From the NCBI RefSeq assembly GCF_000150275.1, contig NW_002060943.1:4987950-5051949 (forward strand): a stretch of DNA of 64,000 nt, read 5' to 3'. The notes under the pieces were generated by a model that was not told the origin of the DNA, searched no databases, and saw only the letters and a list, made by a program, of their open reading frames with translations. Source of the DNA: Trichoplax adhaerens. Lineage: Eukaryota > Placozoa > Uniplacotomia > Trichoplacea > Trichoplacidae. A program made the translations under genes and the position numbers. Below, one piece after another: positions 39,108-52,767 of this stretch. Position 1 is the first letter of the stretch. Every line of letters begins with the position of its first letter.

Positions 39108-42100
39108 CTTACTTTCGTGAATCTATCAATGTAATAGGCGATTTAAAATTTAGCTCAGATTCAATGGATAGGGCAAGTCAATCAGGATATACGACAAACA
39201 ATTAATGACTGAATAAAAAGTGAATTTGATTCATTATTATTACGATGTATTGTTGGATTATATGTCCTATCCAATAGGTATTTTCTAATTAAAATCAGTA
39301 AAACCAACTCAAAGTGAAGATAAGGTGACGAAGATGATGCGAACGTTACTATACTAGTAATTTAATTTGAATTATACCCTAGTTACTTCATCATCAACAA
39401 TAATAATATTTATCATGCTTCCCCAATGTCAATATCATTATTTTTAATAGAATTGAGATTTGAACTATAAAAAAAGTGAGTCCCTATAATAATGCTTTAT
39501 ACTATATCTTATAATTTATTTCAATGGCCATCTAATATTTTATCTAATACTTAATTTAATAATCGGAAAATAACAAGAATTCGTCATCATTTCCAATTAA
39601 TTATTTAATGCACTTGCAGGCTCATTTCGACAAATGTATTATTGATTACCAGTTAATAGACGGGATCATATCATACATGGTATGGTGCAATATATACGAA
39701 GTTTGTATCACCAGCAGTCTGTGATATTGGAACAGGTCAAGTATAAATCGAGTATAGAAGACAGATTCTCATTTATCAGTTTTATCTACCCTAACGCCCT
39801 GCCTATTTAGATATTTAAATAGTAATATTCACATATTTTGGTAGATTTTGATTACCTTCTGCTTATATTGCATCATTCGATTTACGGTTACGAAGAAATA
39901 CAGAGAAATAAATAAAATATGGCAGTAATAATAAATTGAATATTTATTGGAAATATAGTTGAAATAAAAGAGTCTAAAAGAATTGAATCCACCCTGTTTT
40001 ATGATATAACTTTCATGGCCATGTTAATCAATAGCATGAGATGAATTAAACGCTTTATTATACTCTATCGAATTATTTCATGTGCTAATTTACTTTTTAT
40101 TCTTCTAACAATTCATATAAATAATACATAATTCAAAACAGCTGTATCATAATTTGATTGGATCATCTATTCTCGACATAGAGGATAGAAGTATTGTCAG
40201 TTTTAAATAAAAGGTACTGCTAACAAATATGCTATAGTCTTTCAATAGATTCTAAAATATTGATAGAGTATTAGCGAACTAAATAGAGAAAAGTACATGA
40301 GGTTAACAAGAACATCTATCATAGATTATCCGATACTATATTAAATTACGCACGGAATCCATTTATAGGAATTAAGCACACGTATGTATTTATGACTAAA
40401 ACATGCCCTTGCAGGATTAAAATATGTAACATAGTATAATTTACGCCAGCTATGGGCTAGAGTAATTGTCATCTGCCCTACTACTATTATCCATGTCAAT
40501 ATCAAGTAAAATTTTATATGTAAATCAAGAAATTACGTGCGATATAATTTCAAGACGAAGCTAATAGAATAATATACTAGACATATATTCTGCTATTAAA
40601 TTAAGATATAACAGTATAGCACCTAGCATAACATCCGCAGTAAAGATCCGTTAATTTAAATAGTCAATTCGCAGAAATAAAAGTTTTAATCAAAGTTAAT
40701 TAAATTTACTTGGAAATTATATGGCTTTCTAATACGGGTACAGTTTTATAACTAATTTCTAATTAAATATATCAACTACATCAACTAATATTAAAATAGC
40801 AGTTAGCTAAAATCAGTCTCTATAAACGACTCATAATGATCACATCTCGGTATGAAAATCTTCCTATAGACTCCTCATAAGAAGTACTAGCAGGTGTAAC
40901 TAAGCAGTACTTCCCAAAGAATGTCATATTACACCTGATGTTAAAACTTGCAATATTTACCTCTACTTAACATGCAATGTGATAAGCATGGGACTGTTTT
41001 TCAGAACAGCCAAATATCTGCACGGCTCTGATCATATGAATACAATTAGCGACCAGTTATATATAAATTCCACTTATATAAACACCCATTGACAATCTTG
41101 ACTTGTACTGTCAATGTCAATGATTAAGCGAATTGAAATGATAACATGTTCAACATTCACAACTATAGCATAATTTGGTTTAGCAACAGTCAGATTGGAA
41201 TAAAATACGTAGACATCCGTTTACATAATTAGGAATTTATTCATTCGATTGACGACGTTTATCATATTTCATCAATAATTGCTCGTTTAATAATGCTTAT
41301 CAAACACTATATGCAAATAGTAGTGGAGATCATTTCAAAATTTATTTTGCTATTAAGATGGCTATGGTTCTTAAGACTTCGTGCATAACTTTCTAAATCT
41401 TATTGGATCGAAAGCACTGAAATAATTTTTTCGTTGTACCATAGACTTTAGCAATGCCATAGGTATTATTATGATATACTTTGCTTTATAGCTACAGAAA
41501 TATTATAGCTACAGAAATATTTAGGCTTTACATCAATGAGGCTGCTGCTGTAATCGGCTAACGATATTTGTTCAAAGAAGATCAAGAAATTCTAAGATGA
41601 AGTGTACTTTTAGTCTATCTTAACTATAGCACATTTTATTTGTAATTTAGCATTAAAACTGGTTCTACGGAATAGTAATGAGCGACAGTACAGGCGAGAA
41701 ATGCTCTAAACTCTGTACTACTAACTACTGCCAATAACTAGATATCGTCCGTAGGTAAATAATACCACATTTTGTGCGAGTGTCATAATTAAAAAGTAGT
41801 GTTGCTTAGCTAAAATCTAATACGGTCATACGACGATTAATATTTAAAATACCGTATTTAATACAATTATTCAAAAAAATGTTAATAATTCAGTCGTATG
41901 AAGTATTGATTTCTAGAAATAAATGTATAGTAGGGTATTTAAGAATAAGAAGAACGGCATTTAAAATGTTTTAAAATACAGCCATACAAATGTCTGTGAC
42001 TGAATCTATCTATTAACTTTGATAATTAATTTATGATGTATTAAGTGTATCAGCCATAGTCACATTCCGAAAACTATCTTGGTCTAGTGTTGCCAGCATC

Positions 42101-43863
42101 TTATCCTAATAACAGTAGACTCGGAAATAATATAATTATAATAAATTTCAAGATATAGAATCTAGCTATTAACTTAAATTGTTATTTTATAATAAATCAA
42201 GGCCTATAAGTAGTCGTCACGTCCTTATGACTCTATCGTTATAGCATTAAATAGTCCATCTAATTCTATTAACAGTCAATTCATAAGTAAATGAGCTGTA
42301 TTAAAAATGTTAAGGCGTAGATGTCAATAATTAAAGATAAAATCTATATACGTAGAATTAATTAAAATTTTAACGGAAATTATACCTCCACCATCAAAAT
42401 AAAATCAACTCTGAAATTAAGCAATTAAATGTTGAAACAAAGTTAAGTTAATAATTTATCACTATCTAAGTAGGCACATAAATGTCTTATGGCTATACCA
42501 TCTGATTGAGATAATTGCAACGCAACAATGGTAGGCACAGATTTATTCTCATTATGATTGGAAGATCTAATAGTTATTGCAAATTATCGCGAATTATTGA
42601 TTATAAGTCATACAAAAAGTCGTCTATTTTTCGTAATATTAATCAATAACCCTGGAATATCGCTATAAGATTAATGTTTAAATAATAAATGTCAAGCTGA
42701 TTTCTAGTCATATTGTATACCAAATTTGTAACTGATTTACTGATATAGCATATTACAGTATGCTGGCTTTGGAATATTATACGTATACATTCACCGTATA
42801 TAATACGCTATGACTAATAACAACGCCATAATTGACAAATTTTTCATCACTAAAATAACGATAGAATAACTTATGATCTGATTCTTCTATTATCATAATC
42901 GATACTAAGTGAAGTAGCAAAAAGAATGATTATCATGATTGAAGTAATTAACAAAATTCAGCTTTGATTACAATCAAGCTAGGTAAATCACAGTTGTAAG
43001 TGGTGTTTTCATACTGTTCTTGATTTATTACTACATTTAGCAAATAATTTCGCAGTAGTCAGTCATTACTTTCTGTAGAGTAAACTATCTAAACTAACAT
43101 TAGCATAAAATCCTGCACTACTATCGTTAGATACAGTATATTATAACTGAGATAGTAATCGACAAGAATACCAGTGATAAGTATCGAGCTTAAGATACCA
43201 AAAGTGTAGAAAATGGAATTTTCTAATATAGTTCATAGCTTACTGGTCAGCTAATACTTTCACCTGTCCTATACAATATATTGATTTACACAGGCTTGTG
43301 GTAAGAACAACTATTCAATCAGGACAATCAAAGTAAAATTTAATCGTAACGATCAACATTCAGCGACTTTTATTCGTTGAATAATTCTCTCTCCTCGAAT
43401 AGTTACTATCTAAGATATCTACTAATGCCTTGTAAAATTAAAAATATTATTCAATTGTATCATAAAATTAATTTAAATTTCTTGATGATGGTTATATACA
43501 GATAGTATACAATTCTTAACACATTAATATGCCCTCTAACTACTCATCTTGATTAATCACGGCCACCAGATCAAAATATCCATCCTATGTATAATAAACT
43601 TATGCACGTTCAAAGATACGTACAGTAATATTGTGTAGCAAATAATCGATCTAAAATACACAGAAACACTGAAGATAAAATGACATTGAATTTGGCATTG
43701 TTTGATAAAGGAAATCTTTTCACGTTTGGCTTAGCAACGGTAATACCCAAGCCATGGCTCAGATAGTAAACACAAGAACTGGGCTAAAATTCTGTAAACT
43801 TATGATCTATTCAAGTAGAATCATTGTGTAGAAATAATACTCTATAGTAATTGATAAATTATG

Positions 43864-44000
43864 AAGTTTACAGATGGAGGTACTCTATTCTATTTACAAA
43901 TTTCTACTACGAATCATTACGTGGTAGAAACGATAATCTAATTCATAATTTATGTAGGTGGGGATACTCCATCTCGTTTACAAATTCCTACTGTACCTCG
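43864..44000. repeat. Two-copy tandem repeat, about 84-bp unit
   Basis: GGAGGTACTCTATTCTATTT followed by ACAAATTTCTACT (from 43876) recurs from 43960 as GGGGATACTCCATCTCGTTT followed by ACAAATTCCTACT. Each copy is preceded by an AAATTATG/AATTTATG block. Confidence 0.6.
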
Positions 44001-44524
44001 CCATAAATGGCATCACTAGCCTAACTTGCTAGAGATGCAACAGCTATTTCTAACTAAAAAAATTTCGTACCCTAATTTTATAATTTACCCCTTCACATGT
44101 TTAATCTTTCGCTAGAGCATTTCGAATATATGGCAGAACAAATTTGTTCTAGCCTGGATAATTCTCCTATTTTATTTTATATTCAACCTGAAATATAATA
44201 TCTATTCTCGGAAATGCTAGCCAATGTCTTTCCAATCATCGAATATCATTGCATGCTTACAAACGAAATCGCCTATAAAATGCACTGCTTGATTCTAGGG
44301 CTATCAATTAATATACCTTCTAATCACTTAACAAGATTAAACGCTAAAACACGAAGTTCTATCAAATGATTACAACGCTTTCAAAATCTGTTACCGACCA
44401 ATATGATACCAATAGCGAGCTCAGAAAATAAAACCTCACGTAGTTACCCCACTGTTGGGAATGAAACGATCATATTTAAATAAATTGGGTAACAATTAGG
44501 AAATATTTTAATGTTATTAGTAGA

Positions 44525-44610
44525 TTCTGCGTGTACTATAGAACCGCATGCACGAACAAGGGGAGGGGCAATTTTAAGACAGGGTGCCTCTACGGTTCTG
44601 TGATCGAACT
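44525..44610. other. Possible stem-loop in a locally GC-richer patch
   Basis: AGAACCG pairs with a downstream CGGTTCT, and an inner GCAC pairs with GTGC, around a G-rich loop (GGGGAGGGGC). The spacing gives an arm-to-arm span of about 65 nt. It does not match tRNA or a spliceosomal RNA that I recognise, so I leave it unassigned. Confidence 0.25.
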
Positions 44611-46739
44611 GTCTTAGATATATTGTAGCAAGAACTTTAATTTCTTGTAAAAGCTTCACTTTACTATTTAAATTAGTTCTTCAAGTAAATTATCAGGGAC
44701 TACCTAGGAAAAGACTATGTTACTTACGGTAAGTAGCGTCGACGAACAGTTACTTGTAAAATCTTATAATCTAACATAAAACTTGAACTATACTCGCACA
44801 ATCTTGCAGTCTTAACCTTAAGCACCTTTTGAAGACGATACTATAGATTCAATTATCCGTAACAAGCAGAATTTTATGAGGCCTATTTTATTCTATTGAT
44901 CGTGGTTGTAGCGAATCTTTAAATTCTACAAATATCTCTAGTGGCAGAAAGATACGATGAAATTAACCGTAATCGATTCATTCATTCCAGTGCCGCTAAG
45001 AAGTAAGCTGAGTACAGTATATTAGGATATGAATATGGAAATGGAGCGCCGTTTACTAATACTATTTATAATCAAGTTTCTTAATATTTGTTGCCACTTT
45101 AAGTAGAGAATACAGCAACTTTTAGCTTCCATAATACTCCATTCTAGCGGAAATATCGAAATGGAGAAATATTATGAAGAGATTTAAAAGGCTAGGGCAA
45201 AGCTTAAGGGATAAATCCGTTAAGCCAACTACCGTTTTAAACCTCATCCATTACCAAACTGCTTGATATTAGTTACCAACTGTTCCATACAGCATCTGAT
45301 CCCAACTATAGCAAGATTTTGACTTTTACAATAATTTAATCATACTTGTATAGTAATAAGTTCTTATAATATTATCTAAACTAGTGATTAATCCACTGCG
45401 TTGCTAAAGTATGAATCAGTCGTTATTTCCATGAAATTTGGCTTTCAGAATTTAATTTGAGTAGGAATACCTATTTAGCTATGTCTCTTAATAATAGGAG
45501 ATTATCGGCATTTTGAAAATTACAGCAGACAAGAACACATAGGTGCTATAAAGTCGTTATTATTTTTACTACCGTTACAAAATCTTCATTTACAGCAAAC
45601 GTATAACGTAATAATCTTAGCGATAGTCCCTAACATATACGAAAAGCGTATTTTAAATATTGGTCATCTGCTTAAAGTTATTAACTTCAGTATTAATCAT
45701 GCAAAGGCAGAACATAAATGATATCAGGTCGAGGAGGCTTTTGAACTATCCATGGTAAACTAGTCTGATGTAAAGTCAATCTAGAATGTTTATTCATTTA
45801 AGACTGATTTTTAACGAGATTCTCTGGTGATTGACATTTAAAGCAATCATAATCAATTTATCTGAAACTCAAATGGTATTTGACTTTTTCGTACACAAAC
45901 AGACTACAAATCTATTGGAAGTACATCTTGCAACAATAATATAACGATAACTTCTAGCTTAAACTAACAAAACATCAACGGATGAAGACCATCAGATCTG
46001 ATTTCATGTTAATTTAACCTGTTGATCAAATCAAGAAATATATGAAAGGAGATTTAATATTTGAAGTTTGTGTCAGGAAATAGACTAGAGAATTGACCCT
46101 ACATGCGCGTTTGTGAGACTAACAGAATCCTGACTGACAGCTTCGTTAACAGATGATCTAAAGGGTTAATTTAGGTCTTGTCAACTATGATAAGTCATTA
46201 TCCTCTACCTGCATAATCTTACTTGTAAGCAAGTAAACTAACAAGGAAGTTTCGCAGTTATTTTCAATCCACTACTTACAGCTAGTAAAAATTTAAGCTT
46301 AGCTCATTCTTGGTTGGTTGATTATAATTACTGAACAATTAGTACAACGCTAAAATGATAATAAGATTAAAAATTAATGGCAAATGATGTTGTCAATCTT
46401 AAATTATTTATAAATGGTGTAGGAAGAGGTAATACTGTCAAAGTAATTCGTAAATTAAAACAAATCAAGAGTTCTCACCCTTCTGTTATCAATACCAATA
46501 ATTAAACCAGCTAGTACATAGACAACGGCTAAAGCATGATTTTAGAGATTTTGTTGACTGCAAAAATCTCTTTAATTAAGATGGCGTATACAAGTGAAGA
46601 TTTAAAGTAGTAAAGCAAGTGCAGCTTTTCTTCTCGATGGAATAAGCAAACTTGGAAATGAATTAATCTAGAATTAATGCTTAAACCCAAGATTGCAACA
46701 AATATTTGACAGATCGATTCGCGCTTGTCCTCCTATGAT

Positions 46740-47110
46740 ATATGCTGTCATCCATATGGAATTGTATCCAATTCTGTTTTAGCCTAGTCCGCTAATTTAG
46801 CAAATAATTCTAAACTGATACAATCAAAGGCAGTAATGGTATCTAACATGGTACAGTATAATCAATAGATACCAATCTATGCCAACTGAATTTATTTCTG
46901 TATCAGCCTAGTCTACGAACTTAGCAAACAATCCTAATTTGATATAATTGATATAATTAAGACAGTAATAGTATCTAACATTGCATAATCGATAGGTACC
47001 CATCTACGCTAACTGCATCCATTTCTGCATCGCCTCAGTCTACTAACTTAGAAAATAATTGTTAATTGATATAATCAAAGACTGTAATGGTGTCTAATAT
47101 TGAGTATACA
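46740..47110. repeat. Three-copy diverged tandem repeat, about 114-126-bp unit
   Basis: AGCCTAGTCCGCTAATTTAG at 46791 recurs at 46905 (AGCCTAGTCTACGAACTTAG) and at 47031 (CGCCTCAGTCTACTAACTTAG). Each copy continues with AAATAATT/AACAATCC, GATA-AAT-AA and AGTAATGGTATCTAACAT-like blocks. Confidence 0.75.
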
Positions 47111-48332
47111 CTCCTTTTAAATTAGTCGTCATGATCAGTTAGACTAGCCTTAGCCTGTATAGAAATTCATCCATATTGTGATGTAATAAATAATACGATC
47201 ATTGCACCAGTAATTGCAATCATCGTAAAGCAGTTTATTGACGACAACAATTGGAAATATCTTGAATTTAGTGATGCAGCTTATAAGAATCATTATGACT
47301 AGGATAAGCAGCTTATGAACAATAAACTACCTAAACTGGTTTAAAAATAGTTTTACCTAAGCTACATAATATTGTAGCCAATTTTAATATTGTGGATTTC
47401 TTTTTGTTAATATTTAGTTAATCTACAGTCAGTCAGAACAATTAGTTTGGGACTAATTTCAAGCATGAAGACAACAAATTTTCCCTTATTTTCGCAAGAG
47501 CCTATGTAACTCAATACTTAATAACGAAGTATCGGCTTAAATCTCTACAATTCACACAAGCAGTATTATACTGTAGTTAGTATTAATCGTTCTAAATGTT
47601 ATTTTAGTAGTTTATTTTGACCATTTCCATATTTTACTACCCCTTTCTCACTTATTACGTTAAAGGTCATAAAATTTAGATTTAACGTCTTGAAACTTTA
47701 CCGCCCATTCCAGTGATCGATATAATCATGCAATACCAATCAAGTTATTGTCAAGAAAAATTGACCACCGTCGATCGAAAAAAGTAGAATAGTCATCAAG
47801 AGAGAAAAATAAGATGAAACAAGACTTTTATTGCTTTGCAAAACAAAAAAAACAAAAAAGTTTTCCTCCTGACCTCTGTCTCAGCCATGTTGAATTTTTC
47901 CTTAATTTCAAATCGATGTACTTTGCCCACTAATAGTAGCTTACAAGACAGGAATACAAGAATGATTTAATCGCTAAGGTTAACCCCTATAAGTTATTGC
48001 ACCTGCTGCTGATTTGAACACATAGGTGGGAAATAATTCTACAATAAGTTCGTTCGATATATTTAAAATTAGATAGCCAATAGCATTCCACGTTATTCCA
48101 CTCTTGTTGACAAAATTAACTAGGCAGCCATGCACAGAATTGTTATGATAACAATGAAACATCTGTAGCATTTGGCAATATCCAATGCACGCATAAAGGA
48201 GAAAATAAATAGCGTCTCAAACGATTCAAGGTAGTAAAAAGACTCAAAGCCAATACAATCAAAATTTCTCAAATAGTAATCATTCAGGTATTGAGACACC
48301 ATATGTAAATATTTTCTAGATTTTTTGCAGAT
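47111..48332. other. Gene-poor stretch before the 48.3-kb exon candidates
   Basis: Two overlapping minus-strand frames of about 60 codons (47980-48302) have no motif and look like chance. An A-rich low-complexity tract lies near 47838-47862. A plus-strand open segment at about 48210-48288 could be joined to the following candidate only through an intron of about 43 nt, which I reject as too short. Confidence 0.4.
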
Positions 48333-49065
48333 ATGACTGCGCCTAGGACTCCTTTACAAGAAAGGATCAATCAGGAATTATGTTACATTTTGTTTCTATA
48401 CGAAATTGCGTACCTAAACTGATGATATTCCTAAATCTTTTGAGTCTAGCCCAGTTCATCCCTTCAATTCTAAAATATTCGACTCTAGTGAATTTGAACT
48501 TTACGTACATGGACGACTAGACGGCATAGCTGATTTTTTACTACTCGATAATATTATTATTAAGCAATATGGTACGTAGTAAAAATTTAAAACATTTTAA
48601 CCAGGTGGCTGATGTTCAATGAAATGCCATACAGTAGATATACTAGGAATATCATCGAAGACTATTCAACATGGCATCGAATTATATACAACTAAGCTCT
48701 TAATGGATAGGCATGGTTTAGATTAATTATCAACTTTTTCAGCCAAAAGTCAGATAGTAAAAAAGTTCTTAAGTAATTGATAGAAAATTAAATTAACCAT
48801 TTCCACCTTGTGCTATAAATTACGCCCGCGTGAGCTGAGGATCCAATTTAATGGCACCAAGTCATAATGACATAGTAAAGCAGTTATAATTACATTTAGA
48901 TACTTCATAATTGCATTAAGAGCCAATTCTGACTAATCAAATGACAAAATAGATTCAAGGAAATTACATTATACGCTATTTTATTACATTCTTAGGTCTA
49001 CCTCCTTGTTACAATACTGTAGCGTTTAAAATTTTCAAAACTGTTGCTAAATCTATACGTAATGG
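48333..49065 (+). CDS. Candidate partial gene of unknown identity (three exon-like segments)
   Basis: Three segments join in frame with GT-AG ends: 48333-48381 (ATG start, M-T-A-P-R-T-P-L-Q-E), 48455-48571 (39 codons including F-E-L-Y-V-H-G-R-L-D-G and ending before GTACGT) and 48996-49065 (G-L-P-P-C-Y-N-T-V-A-F, ending at GTATTA). Introns would be 73 and 424 nt, typical for this window. The second segment has coding-like composition. I do not recognise the protein and found no later exon that keeps frame, so the model is incomplete and may be chance. The V-x-G-x-[LI]-x-G...F...D-N-I pattern loosely recalls the first strand of B9-type C2 domains of ciliary transition-zone proteins. That is a weak impression only. 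Confidence 0.25.
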
Positions 49066-49253
49066 GTATTACTTTCCAATATTGCAAATAACATTTTTAA
49101 ATATTAAAATCTTAATCTATTCTTGGTTAATCAATCTGTAAAGAAATAAATTATGATCGACCACATCCCTTTGCACAAACAGTAAAAAATTTATTTGTTT
49201 GTATAAGCAGCATTTATGAATTAATCATTAGATCAATAATATAATTTAAGACT

Positions 49254-49775
49254 ATAGTATCAACTATTCTGGTAACTAAATCTATTTAGTAGCTGTTTAG
49301 CAAAGCGAATAAAAATATCCTATAAAATGTCTACTTAATGCATGGTACAAACATTTCAATTCTACAGAAAGTGAGACTTCCATAGCAAAATGCTCTGTGC
49401 CATGAGAATTTCCTTTGACAGTTTAATATCGGTGAAAATAAGCCTCTAATATTCATGTAATTGTAAGCCGTATAAAAAAGCTACCAAAACAAAAATCTAA
49501 AGTAATCTATCCATAGATTTATAGTATCAACTAATCAGGTGACTAGAGCAATTTCGTAGCTGTTTAACTAAGCAAAAAAATCGTAAAATGTCAACTTAAA
49601 CACGGAGTGCAAAGATTCCAATTGTACAGAAAATGGGACTTTAATAGTAAAATACTTTATACCAGTAGAATTTCCCTTGTTAGTTTAATCTCTGCAGGAA
49701 TAAAATCTCTAATATCTATCTAAATTGTAAACCTGATAAAAAGCTACCAAAATAAAAAAAATGGAATGTAACCTA
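49254..49775. repeat. Two-copy tandem repeat, about 267-bp unit
   Basis: ATAGTATCAACTATTCTGGT at 49254 recurs at 49521 as ATAGTATCAACTAATCAGGT. Shared blocks continue to the end of both units: TAGCTGTTTA, AAAATGTC-ACTTAA, TACAGAAA-TG-GACTT, GAATTTCC, AGTTTAAT and AAAAGCTACCAAAA. Confidence 0.8.
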
Positions 49776-51134
49776 CTATAGTCACAAATCTAGTCAAAAT
49801 TAAAATATTTTCATACACTGTGAAGCTCATAGAAAATATACAAAAAATCTAGACTACCAATCTAAAGCTGTAAATGATATTAGAATCGTCTGAATATAAT
49901 TTAAAGCACCATGAAATACTGATCCAGTTCTTAGAATTACAGCTTTTCAGCCTGATTAAATTAGTCAAGTTGATAACCATGATTATCATTATAACATGCA
50001 CTTATATTTATATTTAGCTTGATGGTCAATGGATTATTGAATTATACAACGAATAAGGAGTTAATAGCGCGAAATTAATTTAATCTCCTGATAGAGAATT
50101 ATTTCCACTTTAGCCTATCTTTTCCATGTAAAAGCATGATCCTAATAAAATATTTTTCTCCATTTCTCACTGTAGCATTATAATGTAACTCGATCTCTTA
50201 CAGGTAGCGTCACTAACCACAAAATTTATGCGAATTCGCTTTAAAGTTCCTTTTTACAAGCTGATAAGTTCAATTTAAAAAGTCAATCCGTATAGTATCT
50301 AACTGGTTCAATAATTTAATAAATAATACTTTAGCTGCTTTAACATGAATTGAAGCTTATTTCCTGCATCAAAATAAAACAATGTTGTTGAATGCTAGTT
50401 AATATAATAATCAGTCGCAGCAAGTCGTCATAGCATGTGACCATAATTTTATTCAGCATTTTATGACCTTTGCCATGCCTTGTTGGTATTTCAAAGTAAA
50501 ATAAATAAACGATACATAGGGAGTAAAGCTGATTTTTAAAGCTTCATTGAAGTCGTACCTTGCAAATAAATGGCGTAACGGATTTTTATCGCTGTTAGAG
50601 CCAGTTTATTACATTAAGACGAATAAACGCGAAAATGACAGCCATATTATCACGACGGATTGAGCAACACAATCAGAGTGAACTGAATAGCATTTGTGAA
50701 TCAATCCCATACGTAATTTATTGAGTGCTAATATTTAGACTTCCATCTAGTTTACAAGACTTAATGAGTGAGCTATAAAAAATCAGATTCAATATGCTCC
50801 TTTTAGGCTAAAATGTTATGATTCGATACTAACTACAGCAGATGGAACACCATGATTGACTAACCAATGCATCTTTCTACATATATCATTCAAGGACTCT
50901 TTACGGACAGTAAACGGAGTCAATCTCCCTTAATTAGAGCATTGATAGAACAGAATTAGAATAAGATTGAGCTTAAAAGACTGAAAATAAATAAATTATG
51001 TATAAAAATAATGTTCAGTTTGGTATCATCTCAGGTAAACCAGATGAAACTTACAGGTGTACCAACCCCATACGCGTTCTACTGTACTGTACATACATCG
51101 TAAACTCTTTATGAGTATTGAGTGAAATTCATGA

Positions 51135-51440
51135 AGTTAAAATAGCTAAACTATGGATAATAAATAGTATTATTAATTATCACTCAAGATTAAATTATCT
51201 CTATTCATAGTTCAATCATTGAAATCTAATTTTCAATAAGATAAGGGGGATAAGATAATCTATCTACAGTATACAGTACAGAGCTTTTGATAAATAGTTA
51301 AAATAGCTAAACTATGGATAATAATTAGTATTATTAATTATCACTCAAGATTAAATTATCTCTATTCGTAGTTAAATCATTGAAATCTAATTTTTCAATA
51401 AGATGATCTATCTACAGTATAGAGAGCTTTTAATAAATAG
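51135..51440. repeat. Nearly identical two-copy tandem repeat, 161-bp unit
   Basis: AGTTAAAATAGCTAAACTAT at 51135 recurs at 51296. The following stretch, about 100 nt through ATTATCACTCAAGATTAAATT, differs at only a few positions. The second copy has a small deletion near its end (the GGGGGATAAGATAA block is lost). This is the least diverged duplication in the window, so it is the most recent. Confidence 0.88.
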
Positions 51441-52736
51441 TGTTTGGAATCTCTTCTGGAAATGAGGACAGTACTCCGGTGGTACTCCAGTCTGAGTCTT
51501 TCATTCACAATCAATGACCAAAGTACTGAAGATTCCTTTAAGCTCTAATTTAACATGATCTAGGTACGCCGAGTACGTGTCAAACGTAGAAAATTATAAC
51601 AATTATGTTGCTTAAATTAGCAAGACTTCGCAAATGAAGTAGCAGGAATAGCCTTCCACATCCTCACATAGAATCATTGCCAAGGGAAAGCAGACATGAA
51701 TGCCTATCTACACTAACATTTAATCTTCTCTTAGATGCAGATCCTCGATACACTTAATATATCAATTGAACTCTAAGACGATTTGCCAATCTTGCAGGCC
51801 ATTCAAGAAAGTCAAACAGCATTCCTTGATTCAATATGTTTCATAGCTGCTATGCAATACTAACGAAACTAGATTCGATCTCAGGATCTAATATTCCATC
51901 TAATACCGCTACAGTATGTCTAAGAATTTGTAGTTAACTAGGTAAAGTGCTGTGAAACGATATAGCGTAACGTGCTCGAAAAGCAACAAAAGAGACTTAT
52001 GTAAAGTGTAAACAGAAAGTTGCAGCATGATCACAAGATTTTTATGTAGACTTGTCACAGTAGGTTGTATTTAGAATTACATCGAGTTTACACGGATAAA
52101 AATGGATCAGCTTCGAAAATTTAGACGAGTATTTAGACTATCATTATATTGCATACTTAAAATCATGCTAATTTTAACTTCAGCCAACGAAAACTAGAAT
52201 TGTCTATTAAAGCATACTCTACCGGATAAGGTATTACTACATTTAGCCTCTTCTTAGTACTATAATTCTCCTTCAATCATACTCTTCAAGATAAGATATT
52301 ACCGTACTAGCCTCTTACTTAGAATTAGATCTGGCCCATTAACATTTTAAATGAATATATTACAAATTTATAGCTTGCATTCGCATCTGATCATTTCAAG
52401 TACGGTATGATAATCAAAGAAATCATTCCATGCTTCAGAGAAAATAATCCTCATTTATACCAGAATGCTAGCATACGGCATAGCATAATATCAGTAATTT
52501 CAAGAAAAAGAAAATTACTTTACTGATCTTTTCTTTTCTTTTATTGGCGATATACGAGTACGCATGTACTGTACAACAGAATATTCATTGATATCGTTAT
52601 TTCATGAGCATCATGTCGAAGTTTAAATTCTACCATAACTACATATCCTATTGTTAATGATACTAATACAAATATCCACATGATGTATCTATCATGACAT
52701 ACATTTTCATCGTCTGTTTATTTAACGACATTTATG

Positions 52737-52767
52737 GTATTAATAATTATTATTATACCATGATATT
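52737..52767. other. AT-rich hairpin (14-bp inverted repeat, one mismatch)
   Basis: ATGGTATTAATAAT and ATTATTATACCAT form adjacent inverted arms with one mismatch. Such AT-rich snapbacks are expected by chance at this composition, so little weight is given. Confidence 0.3.

Larger units (their letters stand above)
39108..46739. other. Gene-poor region upstream of the aquaglyceroporin
   Basis: No gene is supported. The promoter of the minus-strand aquaglyceroporin must lie at its left edge, but I name no element. The 71-codon minus-strand frame at 44444-44659 overlaps a small hairpin-forming, locally GC-richer stretch and has no recognisable motif. An 84-bp tandem pair lies at 43864-44000. 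Confidence 0.45.

Noticed and set aside
38812-39120. 102-codon plus-strand frame
   Set aside because: Its end is the complement of aquaglyceroporin exon 1, which has a clear family match, a donor site and the right phase on the minus strand.
43725-43740. Single RFX half-site (TTAGCAAC)
   Set aside because: Only one half of the palindrome is present and no gene start is nearby.
48210-48332. Extra upstream exon for the 48.3-kb candidate (Ser/Gln/Asn-rich)
   Set aside because: It would require an intron of about 43 nt, shorter than any other intron seen here, and the sequence is low complexity.
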